This document shows, one piece after another, positions 1-9,404 of a DNA stretch of 64,000 bases; the stretch's first letter is position 1; every line of letters begins with the position of its first letter. The stretch spans positions 1 to 64,000 of the forward strand of contig JADCGS010000030.1 of NCBI GenBank assembly GCA_020248865.1, given 5' to 3'. The notes under the pieces were generated by a model. The model was not told the DNA's origin and ran no database searches. It saw nothing but the letters and a program-made list of their open reading frames with translations. Both the position numbers and the translations under genes were made by a program. The DNA is from Burkholderiales bacterium (GTDB taxonomy: Bacteria; Pseudomonadota; Gammaproteobacteria; Burkholderiales; Burkholderiaceae_F).

Positions 1-65
1 CGCCCGGCGCGGTGCGGGTTACGGGCCGCGGCGGCGCCGTTGCGTCGCGTTGCTACCCTTGCGCC

Positions 66-1937
<1,872 letters not shown>

Positions 1938-1947
1938 TGCGCCACGG

Positions 1948-2499
1948 TCAGGGGGCGTCATCCCACGGAACGGGCGTGACCACGCCCCGCTCCCAGTCCG
2001 CGCGCAGCAACGCGTAGCCGATGCAGTCGTGGCGCGTGCCGTCGGCGCTGGTCCAGGCTTGGCGGTGGTGCGCTTCCTTGGCAAAGCCGCAGGCGCGCAG
2101 GACGCGGCGCATGGCGAGGTTGTCGGCCCGCGTTTCGGCGGCGATGCGCTGCAGTCGCGGCCAGCGCCCGAAGGCGTGCTCGCAGATCCAGCGCACGGCG
2201 GCGCGTCCGACACCCTGCCCGCGGGCGGCGGCGGTCAGCCGGATGTTCAGCAGCGGCTCGCCGTCGTCGATGTCTTCGATCTCGTCCAGGTGAATCAGGC
2301 CGAGTAGCCGGCCGTCGTGCTCGATGCAGAAGGCGAGCGCCTGCGGCAGCGCGTAAGCGCCACCCGCCAGCCAGTCGGCGACCGTGGCCGCGCTCAGGCG
2401 GCGGTGATGGTGAAACGGCCAGTCCTCACCGACGAGAAACTCAGCCAGCACCGGGTGGTCGGCCGGCGTGACCGGGCGAAAGCGGACCGCAGCGCTCAA
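1948..2499 (-). CDS. GNAT-family N-acetyltransferase
   Basis: Probable RimJ/RimL-like acetyl-CoA-dependent acetyltransferase of 183 residues; substrate unknown. It begins with the family's VRFRPVTPADHP strand. It carries the acetyl-CoA loop RGQGVGRAAV and the C-terminal NLAMRRVLRACGF motif typical of ribosomal-protein or small-molecule acetylases. I place the start at the TTG at 2499, because the TerB-like reading frame upstream ends in a TGA overlapping it (TTGA). The same TTGA junction is kept in the second copy of this region near 3243-3246. The longer frame upstream is a shadow of the TerB coding sequence and is low-complexity. Confidence 0.8.
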   Translation of the reverse strand: MSAAVRFRPVTPADHPVLAEFLVGEDWPFHHHRRLSAATVADWLAGGAYALPQALAFCIEHDGRLLGLIHLDEIEDIDDGEPLLNIRLTAAARGQGVGRAAVRWICEHAFGRWPRLQRIAAETRADNLAMRRVLRACGFAKEAHHRQAWTSADGTRHDCIGYALLRADWERGVVTPVPWDDAP

Positions 2500-2703
2500 G
2501 GTGGTTCCGGCACAACCGGCACAATCGGCACAACCGGCACAACCGGCACAATCGACGCATCCGGCGCGGCCTGCGCCTTGGCTCGCATCTTGGCTGCGAT
2601 GCACGCCGAGTCCGGCACGTGCAGCAGGCCGGCCACCTTGCGCATCAGGTGCCGCTCGTGGGCCGACAGCTCGGCGTCGGCGTAGGCCACCCGCCACATC
2701 AGC
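2456..2703. repeat. Direct repeat copy 1 (TerB 3' end / GNAT 5' end)
   Basis: The stretch from tggtcggccggcgtgacc to gccacccgccacatcagc is repeated at 3203-3413 with roughly 90% identity, apart from the tandem-repeat expansion. It holds the 3' part of the TerB-like gene and the first codons of the GNAT gene. Together the two copies bracket the VOC-family gene. Confidence 0.85.
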
Positions 2704-2771
2704 GCGCTCACTGGACCCCCTTCGCGCTGCGCACTCAGGGATTCGCCCTTGGGGCGGCCCGGCGGGCTCAT
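2496..2771 (-). pseudogene. Truncated TerB-like copy fused to a short leader peptide
   Basis: A 91-codon frame. Codons from about 24 on match the last two thirds of the intact TerB-like protein at 3243-3725: the shared core is LMW(R/Q)VAYADAELSAHE followed by HLMRKVAGLLHVPDSA. The first 23 codons are unrelated (MSPPGRPKGESLSAQREG). The tail is expanded into VVP/IVP repeats by a 9-bp tandem repeat. It lacks the N-terminal helices of the TerB domain, so I read it as a remnant of a duplication rather than a working gene. It may still serve to couple translation into the downstream GNAT gene. The alternative, a functional short chimeric protein, cannot be excluded. Confidence 0.6.
2506..2553. repeat. 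9-bp tandem repeat (unit ccggcacaa)
   Basis: About five imperfect units of ccggcaca(a/t) lie at the junction of the truncated TerB-like frame and the GNAT start. The equivalent place in the sister copy (about 3247-3265) is much shorter, so the array has expanded on this side only. The unit length is a multiple of three, so both overlapping frames stay open. Confidence 0.85.
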
Positions 2772-2798
2772 TCGCGTCCTCCGCGGCGGGCCGAAACG

Positions 2799-3152
2799 CT
2801 AAGGGACTGACTCGGCGGGCTGACTCACCCGCACCCGATTCCCATCCGGGTCCAGCAGGCTCAACTCCCGATCGCCCCAGGGCATCAGCTCGGCGCGCAT
2901 GTTCAGTGCTGCCTCGGCGGCGGTGATGTCATGAGTCACCAGGAACACCGACCCACCCGGCGCGCAGTCGCCGGCATGCTCGGACAGGAACAGCGTGGCG
3001 CCCTGGGGTGTGCTGATGGAGATGAACCAGGGGAAGCCCGGTTCATGTTGGTGGCGCCAGTCCTCCTGGAAGCCGAGTCGACGGTACCAGGCCGCCGACG
3101 CCGGCCCGTCCTCGACGCGAAGAACCGGAATGGCTTCGTGGGGAGCGGTCAT
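2799..3152 (-). CDS. VOC-family (glyoxalase/bleomycin-resistance-like) protein
   Basis: A 117-residue single-domain vicinal-oxygen-chelate protein of the size and pattern of bleomycin-resistance-type binding proteins. Visible features are the first strand PVLRVEDGPASAAWYRRLGF, the central strand GATLFLSEH and the closing SLLDPDGNRVRVSQ. These small VOC proteins either sequester hydrophobic drugs or act as metal-dependent enzymes; the sequence does not decide which. It sits between the two copies of a 210-250 bp direct repeat, which suggests that it arrived by, or was trapped by, that duplication. Confidence 0.85.
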   Translation of the reverse strand: MTAPHEAIPVLRVEDGPASAAWYRRLGFQEDWRHQHEPGFPWFISISTPQGATLFLSEHAGDCAPGGSVFLVTHDITAAEAALNMRAELMPWGDRELSLLDPDGNRVRVSQPAESVP

Positions 3153-3202
3153 GTTTGGCCCGGCGGAAGGTTGAAATTCTTGATGAATAGTAGTGCGGGT
3201 GA

Positions 3203-3413
3203 TGGTCGGCCGGCGTGACCGGGCGAAAGCGGACCGCAGGGGTCAAGGTGCATCCGGCGCGTTCGGCGCATCCGGCGCGGCCTGCGCCCTGGCCCGCATC
3301 TTGGCCGCGATGTAGGCCGAGTCCGGCACGTGCAGCAGGCCGGCCACCTTGCGCATCAGGTGCAGCTCGTGGGCCGACAGCTCGGCGTCGGCGTAGGCCA
3401 CCTGCCACATCAG
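3203..3413. repeat. Direct repeat copy 2 (TerB 3' end / broken GNAT 5' end)
   Basis: Sister of 2456-2703. On the minus strand it contains the true 3' end of the TerB-like gene, then TTGA, then a GNAT start (VRFRPVTPADH) that falls apart after about a dozen codons. This copy therefore keeps the intact TerB-like gene and a dead GNAT start, and copy 1 has the reverse. Confidence 0.85.
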
Positions 3414-3725
3414 CTCGATCATGCGCTCTTTCTGCGGCTGGCTGAAACGCCGGTTGATCAGCGAGGTGAACTGGTAGTAATCGTTGGCCTGCGCGATCTC
3501 GGCCTCGGCCAGCGCCATCAGCGCGTCGGCCTCGCCGGCGGCCAGCCCGAACTTCTCGTGCACGGCGCGGCGAACCGCCTCCCGCTCGGCCTCCTGCGTG
3601 TCGCGGTCGATACGCACCACCTCGACCAGCAGCGCCGCCGTGGCCAGGCGCAGCCCGTGCTCCGGGTCGGCCGGCGCGGCGGCGGCGATGTGGCTCTCGA
3701 AGAAACGCCGCAGGCTCGAGATCAT
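3243..3725 (-). CDS. TerB-like (tellurite-resistance family) protein
   Basis: A 160-residue all-helical TerB-like protein of unknown biochemical role. Diagnostic pieces are MISSLRRFFESHIAAA, LRLATAALLVEVVRID, the paired acidic helices VAYADAELSAHELHLMRKV and LHVPDSAYIAAK. In this family the two acidic helix-turn regions are thought to bind metal. The ATG at 3725 begins a compact TerB domain, and the upstream in-frame codons look like protease-gene shadow. The stop TGA overlaps a TTG (TTGA), the start of what was once a coupled GNAT gene. Confidence 0.85.
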   Translation of the reverse strand: MISSLRRFFESHIAAAAPADPEHGLRLATAALLVEVVRIDRDTQEAEREAVRRAVHEKFGLAAGEADALMALAEAEIAQANDYYQFTSLINRRFSQPQKERMIELMWQVAYADAELSAHELHLMRKVAGLLHVPDSAYIAAKMRARAQAAPDAPNAPDAP

Positions 3726-3825
3726 GGCCGGGGCGGCAGCGCCGGCCGGGCCCTGCCTGCGGCGCCGCGCAGGTAGGCCGCGGACCGGGGCAGGGCGCGC
3801 TGCACGCTGCTCCGGTCTGCCGTGC

Positions 3826-6108
3826 TCACTGGGTCCGGATCGCGACGCTGGTAGCGCCGCGCGCCGCGTTGCCTTCGTCACGGAAGCGCACGAAGACCCG
3901 GTTGACGGCCGGATTGAACCCGATGTTGCCGGTCCCGGCGGCAAAGACGGCGAAGGTGGGCGTGGCCCCGGCAGCGATCTGGGCAGTGACGCTGGCTGCC
4001 GGCGTGGCCTCGCAGGCGCCGGTGCCCGGCGCCGTCCGGCAGATGCTCAGGTTGACCGGCAGCGTCGTGCCGCCGGTGTCGGCCGTGACCGTGATGGTCG
4101 CGCTGGCGCCCACGTTGGCGGTTGCCACTGCGAAGGCGCCGGTGCCGTTGTTGCCCGGCACGCTCAGGATGCCGTCGCTCTGCAGGGTTGCCGCCAAGGC
4201 GATCACGTCCGGCCCGGCGCTGCTGGTTGCCGACAACTGCAGCGTGTTCAGGCCCACGTTGACGGGTGCAGCCGACGAGTTGGTGCAACTGAAGCGCAAC
4301 CGCACATCGGTGGGCGCAAACGGCGCCGTCGGCGTGAAGGCGAAGGCGAACGTCTGCAGTTGTCCCGCCGCGATGTTCACCGGCGTGTCGCGCGTGCCGG
4401 TCAGGGCATTGGTGGTGGGGTTGGTGCTCTGGTACCAGAACGTGGCCGCAATGGCCGTCGTCGGGGCAATCGAGCAGCCGATGCCTTGCTGGTTCGATGT
4501 GTTGATGACCGAGGCAAAGGCCGTGGCAACGCCGCCCACCTGCACCGAGCGGCTGGCCGGCAGGGTTGCCGCCACGAGCGCCACGGTGCTGGCTGCGATC
4601 TCCTGGGCGCGGTCCATGGCGCGTGACGCATCGAGCAGGCCGACCCCGCAGCGTCCATCGGTGTAACCGGCGCACTCCGTGCCGGCGGGGAAGGCGCGCG
4701 CCGACTCGGTGATGGCGCGCCGCACCGTGGCGACGTCGAAGCCGGGGAACCGCTCCAGCAGCAGCGCAGCCACGCCGGCCACGTGCGGCGCCGCCATGCT
4801 GGTCCCGGACAGCAAGCGATAGGTCGGCCCGGCCGTCCCGCTGTCCCCCACCGAGTCCTGGCCGCGCTGACCCCAGTAGGAGGTGGACATCACGCTCACG
4901 CCAGGTGCCATGATCGTGGTGCCGGGCCCGATGTTGGAGAAGCTCGCACGTTCACCGGTGCGGCCGCCCGCCGCCACCGCGATCACACCCGGGCAGTTGG
5001 CCGGAAAACCAATCACGCCCGCCGCATCGTTGCCCGCCGATGCAACCACGACCGTGCCGCGTGCAAACACCGTGTCGAACAGTGAAATGGCCGCCGAAGG
5101 GCAGGCGGCCCCGCTACCGCCAAGGCTCAGGTTGACCACGCGCGCCGGATTCGGATTGGCCGCCACGTTGGGAACGCTGCCGCCGGAGGCCCACACGATC
5201 GCGTCGAAGATGTCCGAGAAATTCCCTCTGCCGCAGGCGCCGAGCGCGCGCAGCGGCAGGAGACGGGCGTTGTACGCAACGCCGGTCACGCCGATGCCAT
5301 TGTTGGCCACGGCAGCGACGGTCCCGCCCACGTGCGTCCCGTGCCAGGAACTGGGCTGGAACGGGTTGTTGTTGCCTTCGTTGCAGGCCCCCGCTTCGCC
5401 CCAACTGCCTTCGTCGTTGGGGTTGCTGTCGCGGCCGTTACCGTCGCGCGCCGAGGCGTCATCGCTGATGAAGTCGTAGCCGGGAACCAGGTTGGCGGTC
5501 AGGTCCTCGTGCGGCGTGATGCCGGTGTCGATCACGGCCACCACGACGCCACTGCCCGTCGCGCGCCCCCATGCGCCAGGGAGATTGGCGGCGCCCACCT
5601 TGCTCTGCGACGGGTTGCTGTTTCCGACCGGCACTTCGTAGTGCCACTAACCGCCGGCCGCGAACACCGGATCGGTTGGAACCGCCATCAAGGCACCGCG
5701 CCCGTCGGCCTGTTGAGACCGACCCCCGACCGCGAACACCGCATCGTTTGTGACCTGATGTTGGTGCAAGACCATGTCGGGCAGTGCCCAGGCCACGTTG
5801 GGGTCGCTCTTGGCCAACCGCTCGGCCAACTCGGTCGCCTGGGACAGCGTCATCGGACGGGGCAGCCGGAAAACGTGCGACTCACCCGCCATCGGCCGGC
5901 GATAGCTGACCTGTGCGCCGGCCTTGGCGGACAACTGTTGGGCGCGCTGGGCGCCGCTGCTGGCGTTGAGACTGACGGTGGCGTGGTCACGGAACTTGAC
6001 GACCAGTTGGGTGATGTCGGCGCGTTCGATGGCGCTCGCGGCCTGGGGCATCGGCCCGATCAGGACAGCCGGACCGATCAACGGACTCAGGTTGCGGAGC
6101 CAACTCAT
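3826..6108 (-). pseudogene. S8 subtilisin-like serine protease, split by an amber codon
   Basis: Secreted subtilisin-family protease. Reading from ATG 6108, a signal peptide (LSPLIGPAVLIGP...ASA) is followed by an I9-like propeptide ending near ALPDMVLHQHQ. A single in-frame TAG then falls at 5649-5647, after PTDPVFAAGG and before WHYEVPVGN. The frame continues through the catalytic domain: Asp in VIDTGI, His in SSWHGTHVGG and Ser in LSGTSMAAPHVAG, at about residues 36, 98 and 279 of the downstream fragment. A beta-rich C-terminal region of about 250 residues runs to 3826. Because the frame is unchanged, this is one nonsense substitution (probably CAG to TAG) and not a frameshift. The propeptide half (6108-5647) and the protease half (from the ATG at 5634) could be made separately, but the second piece lacks an export signal. 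Confidence 0.85.
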
Positions 6109-6235
6109 GCGAGGACCTCGGATCAGGGGTTTGTGAACCGCCGGCAGCTCTTTGCAGACCGCAGCGCGCGGAAGAATAACTTGAACCGGCAATGCGGTTT
6201 GCAGCGGGCAGGCGTCTGCGTTACCGGCCAGGACG

Positions 6236-6649
6236 TCAGGGCGCGGTGTGACTGCGCACGACCATGTCGGGTTCTGCGAACTCGACGCGCGGGTCGGCGC
6301 GCAAGCGGGCGAGCGCCGCCTCGATGCCGTTGCCCGGTTCGGGCAGAATCCCGACGACCCAGGCTGCGCCGGACATGGGACGTATCAGCTCGATCCGAGC
6401 CTGGGACGAGCGCGCGAGTTGTGCGCGCAGTGAAGGATCGTCCAGCCGCAGCCGTTCATCGCGCATCTTGATGATGACGTGAACCCCGCTTGCCGAACGG
6501 ACCCATGAAGAGGGGATGTCGGCCTTGGGGCCCTGCCCGGGTGGCGGCGCCAGCGGGGCCGCGCAGGCCGATGTCATGGTGGTCAGGGCCACCGCAGCAC
6601 CGGCTCGGCGCCAAGTGGGTCGAGCGCGGCACGAGATTGGACGAGGCAT
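6236..6649 (-). CDS. Stand-alone I9/propeptide-like lipoprotein
   Basis: A 137-residue protein with a positively charged N-terminus and a hydrophobic stretch ending in TMTSAC, a plausible lipobox. It then carries a domain homologous to the propeptide of the adjacent S8 protease: IELIRPMSGAAWVV aligns with the neighbour's VSYRRPMAGESHVF, and RADPRVEFAEPDMVV with KSDPNVAWALPDMVL. It has no catalytic domain. It lies 127 bp upstream of the protease gene start on the same strand, so co-transcription is likely. By analogy with free-standing I9 proteins it could chaperone or inhibit the protease; that role is inferred. Confidence 0.75.
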   Translation of the reverse strand: MPRPISCRARPTWRRAGAAVALTTMTSACAAPLAPPPGQGPKADIPSSWVRSASGVHVIIKMRDERLRLDDPSLRAQLARSSQARIELIRPMSGAAWVVGILPEPGNGIEAALARLRADPRVEFAEPDMVVRSHTAP

Positions 6650-6859
6650 GAGTGACCCGCGGACAGTTCAGGACGGCATGGCGTACGTTACAACGCCGGA
6701 AGACGGCGTGGAGCGGGAGGATGGCGTGGCGTTGCCTGGCGTCGCACGGCCGTCTTCGTTGTGGTGCGGTGGGCGCCGGCAGCTCCTCCAGGGTTACGCG
6801 CCGCCGCGACCCGCCCGGCGGGTCGGTCGCGCCGCCCCGGGCTTGCAGGTGAGCCGCTG

Positions 6860-8029
6860 ATGAACCCGCATGAACACCAGCTCGCCTACCCGTGGTCCGA
6901 GGTGCCCGCCGCCGGCACCGTGACCACCCTGCGCCCCGGCATCCACTGGCTGCGCATGCCGCTGCCCTTCGCGCTCGACCACATCAACCTGTGGCTGCTG
7001 GAGGACGAAGTCGAGGGCGTGGCCGGCTTCACCATCATCGACTGCGGCATCACCTCGGAGGAGACGATGGCCGCGTGGGAGCGCATCTTCGACACGGTGC
7101 TCGACGGCGCGCCGGTGCTGCGCGTGATCGCCACCCACTTCCACCCCGATCATCTGGGTCTGGCGCACTGGCTCACCCGCGGCGGCGCGCGCCAGCGCTG
7201 GCAGGCGCGGCTGTGGATGAGTGCCACCGAGTACGCCTATGGCCGCTTCCTGTCGGCCGGCTCGGACGACACCAGCGGCGACGGCGCCGCGGCGCACTTC
7301 CGCCGCCACGGCCTGAGCGACCCCGCCGCGCTCGCCCAGGTGCGCGCCCGCGGCGGCGGCTACTACCCGAAACTGGTGCCGGCGGTGCCCGGCTCGTACC
7401 GCCGTCTGAGCGACCGCGACGAGATCGCGATCGGTCGAACGGCGGGTCGAACGGCGGGCTCCACAGCGGATCCCAGCGGGGGCCGCACCGCGGATCCCGG
7501 CGCGCATCGCCCGGCGGACCGGCCCGGCGCCAAACGCATCTTCCGCGTGATCGTCGGCCACGGCCACGCGCCCGAGCACGTGTCGCTGTGGTGCGAGGAA
7601 GAGCGCCTGCTGATCAGCGGCGACATGGTGCTGCCGCGCATCTCGACCAACGTCAGCGTGTTCGACCTCGAGCCCGAGGCCGATCCCTTGCCGCGCTACC
7701 TGCACTCGCTGGACCGCTACGCGGCGCTGCCGGCCGACACGCTGGTGCTGCCCTCGCACGGCAAGCCGTTCATCGGCCTGCACGAGCGGATCGCGCAGCA
7801 GCACGCGCATCACCGCGAGCGGCTGGCCGAGGTGCTGGCCGCCTGCGCCCAGCCGTGCACCGCGGCCCAGATCGTGCCGGTCCTGTTCCGCCGCGAGCTC
7901 GACCTGCACCAGCTCACTTTCGCGCTGGGCGAGTCGCTGGCGCACCTGCATGCGCTGTGGCACGGCGGCCGGCTGCAACGCCTGCTGAACGATGATGGGG
8001 TCTACCGCTTCCGTGCGGTGTCGGACTAG
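6860..8029 (+). CDS. MBL-fold metallo-hydrolase
   Basis: A 389-residue metallo-beta-lactamase-fold hydrolase with the metal motif THFHPDHLGL near residues 91-100, an early strand with DCGITSEETM, a second metal His in VIVGHGHAPEH, and an Asp in ISGDMVLPRIS. A C-terminal winged-helix-like tail (QIVPVLFRRELDLHQL) is typical of the LACTB2/hydroxyacylglutathione-hydrolase-like branch; the substrate is unknown. Between residues about 192 and 226 there is an Arg/Gly/Ala-rich insert encoded partly by a 12-bp tandem repeat. The ATG at 6860 is chosen because upstream codons are Arg/Pro/Ala-rich and resemble non-coding DNA. Confidence 0.88.
   Translation: MNPHEHQLAYPWSEVPAAGTVTTLRPGIHWLRMPLPFALDHINLWLLEDEVEGVAGFTIIDCGITSEETMAAWERIFDTVLDGAPVLRVIATHFHPDHLGLAHWLTRGGARQRWQARLWMSATEYAYGRFLSAGSDDTSGDGAAAHFRRHGLSDPAALAQVRARGGGYYPKLVPAVPGSYRRLSDRDEIAIGRTAGRTAGSTADPSGGRTADPGAHRPADRPGAKRIFRVIVGHGHAPEHVSLWCEEERLLISGDMVLPRISTNVSVFDLEPEADPLPRYLHSLDRYAALPADTLVLPSHGKPFIGLHERIAQQHAHHRERLAEVLAACAQPCTAAQIVPVLFRRELDLHQLTFALGESLAHLHALWHGGRLQRLLNDDGVYRFRAVSD
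7433..7505. repeat. In-gene 12-bp tandem repeat in the MBL hydrolase
   Basis: Two exact units of tcgaacggcggg are followed by two diverged copies around cagcggatccca and gcaccgcggatccc. They encode an Arg-Thr-Ala-Gly-rich loop between two core parts of the fold and keep the frame. Confidence 0.7.
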
Positions 8030-8070
8030 CCCGGATGTTTCATCAGGGACACGGGATTTGCGTGGATACC
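8026..8070. repeat. Dispersed repeat, copy A (GGATGTTTCA type)
   Basis: Starting at the stop codon of the MBL gene, ctagcccggatgtttca is followed by cagggacacggga. A closely similar sequence appears in reverse orientation at 20785-20818, and a shorter match lies at 20616-20633. The remaining 110 bp up to metC hold only GC-rich spacer with a CCCGCCCGAC-type iteration. Confidence 0.6.
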
Positions 8071-8182
8071 CGCGCGAGGCACCGGGCGGCCGACCCGCCC
8101 GACCCGCCCGACCCCGCCCGCCTCGTCCGCCCCTGACGCTGCATCCCGCCCCGACCGCCATCACTGATCTGAGAGCAATGCC

Positions 8183-9376
8183 ATGAACAGCAAGAACTCG
8201 CCGGCGCACCCGGCCACGCAACTGGTGCTCGGCGGCCGCGACCGCGACACCCTGGGCTTCGTCAATCCGCCGCTGGTGCGCGGCTCCACGGTGCTGCACG
8301 ACAGCGTGGCCGACATGAAGGCGCGCGTGGCTGCGCGCCTGGCCGGCGCCGACGAGCCGATCGCCTACGGCATCTACGGCGGCCCGACCCACCAGGCCTT
8401 CTATGACGCGCTCAACGCGCTCGAAGGCGGCCACCGCTCCTGGGCCTTGCCCTCGGGCCTGACCGCCTGCGCGATCGCGCTGCAGGCGTTCGTCGGCAGC
8501 GGCGACCACGTGCTGGTGCCCGACTCGGTGTACGGGCCGGTGCGCCGCTTCTGCGACCAGACGCTGCGCCGCTTCGGGGTGACGACCACCTACTACGACC
8601 CGTGCAGCGGCGCCGAGATCGAACGGCTGTTCACGCCCGCCACGCGGATGCTGTGGCTGGAGTCGCCCGGATCGCACACCTTCGAGATGCAGGACGTGCC
8701 GCTGCTGGCGGCCATCGCACGCGCCCGCGGCGCCTTCAGCGCCATCGACAACACCTGGGCCACACCGCTGTATTTTCAGCCGCTCAAGGTGGGCGTGGAC
8801 GTCAGCTTGCACGCGGCGACCAAGTACATCGGCGGCCACTCGGACCTGCTGATGGGAACCGTCACCAGCAACGAGCGCGCCTGGCCGCAGTTGCGCGCCG
8901 CGATTCACGAGTACGGCCTGACCACCAGCGCGGACGACTGCGCGCTCGCGCTGCGCGGCCTGCGCTCGATGGGCGCGCGCCTGGTGCAGCACGAGGCCAA
9001 CGCCCGCGCGCTGATCGCCTGGTTCAAGCAGCAGCCCGAGGTCGAGCGCGTGCTCTTCCCCGCCGACGCCGACGACCCCGGCCACGCGCTGTGGAAGCGC
9101 GACATGACGGGCGCCTGCGGCCTGTTCGGCGTGCTGCTGAAGCCGGGTTTGGGCGAGGCGCGCCTGCACGCGCTGGTCGATGCGGTGACGCTGTTCGGGC
9201 GCGGCTATTCGTGGGGCGGCTACGAGAGTCTGCTGATCCCGAGCTTTCCGGAGCGCACGGTGACCGCCAATGTGTACTCCGGCCGGCTGTTCCGCGTGCA
9301 TGCCGGGCTGGAAGACCCGCGCGACCTTGTTGCCGACCTGGAGCGCGGTTTCGCGGCGCTGCGCCGCCCGGGCTGA
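8183..9376 (+). CDS. metC: Cystathionine beta-lyase-like PLP enzyme
   Basis: A 397-residue Cys/Met-metabolism PLP-dependent lyase. MetC cleaves cystathionine to homocysteine, ammonia and pyruvate. The PLP lysine is K214 in HAATKYIGGHSDLLMG. Other landmarks are YGIYGGPTHQAF (substrate and cofactor contact near the N-terminus), LPSGLTACAIAL, LWLESPGSHTFEMQD and IDNTWATPL, the Asp that holds the pyridine nitrogen. The order and the GYSWGGYESL segment near the C-terminus fit proteobacterial MetC better than MetB or MetZ. The gene stands alone, with its ATG directly after gagagcaatgcc. Confidence 0.9.
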   Translation: MNSKNSPAHPATQLVLGGRDRDTLGFVNPPLVRGSTVLHDSVADMKARVAARLAGADEPIAYGIYGGPTHQAFYDALNALEGGHRSWALPSGLTACAIALQAFVGSGDHVLVPDSVYGPVRRFCDQTLRRFGVTTTYYDPCSGAEIERLFTPATRMLWLESPGSHTFEMQDVPLLAAIARARGAFSAIDNTWATPLYFQPLKVGVDVSLHAATKYIGGHSDLLMGTVTSNERAWPQLRAAIHEYGLTTSADDCALALRGLRSMGARLVQHEANARALIAWFKQQPEVERVLFPADADDPGHALWKRDMTGACGLFGVLLKPGLGEARLHALVDAVTLFGRGYSWGGYESLLIPSFPERTVTANVYSGRLFRVHAGLEDPRDLVADLERGFAALRRPG

Positions 9377-9404
9377 ACGGCGCAGCCGGCTTGCGCGCCG
9401 CGAC

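Noticed and set aside
5634..5649. Frameshift between protease propeptide and catalytic domain
   Set aside because: Both halves are in the same frame (distance divisible by three), and the only interruption is one TAG codon.
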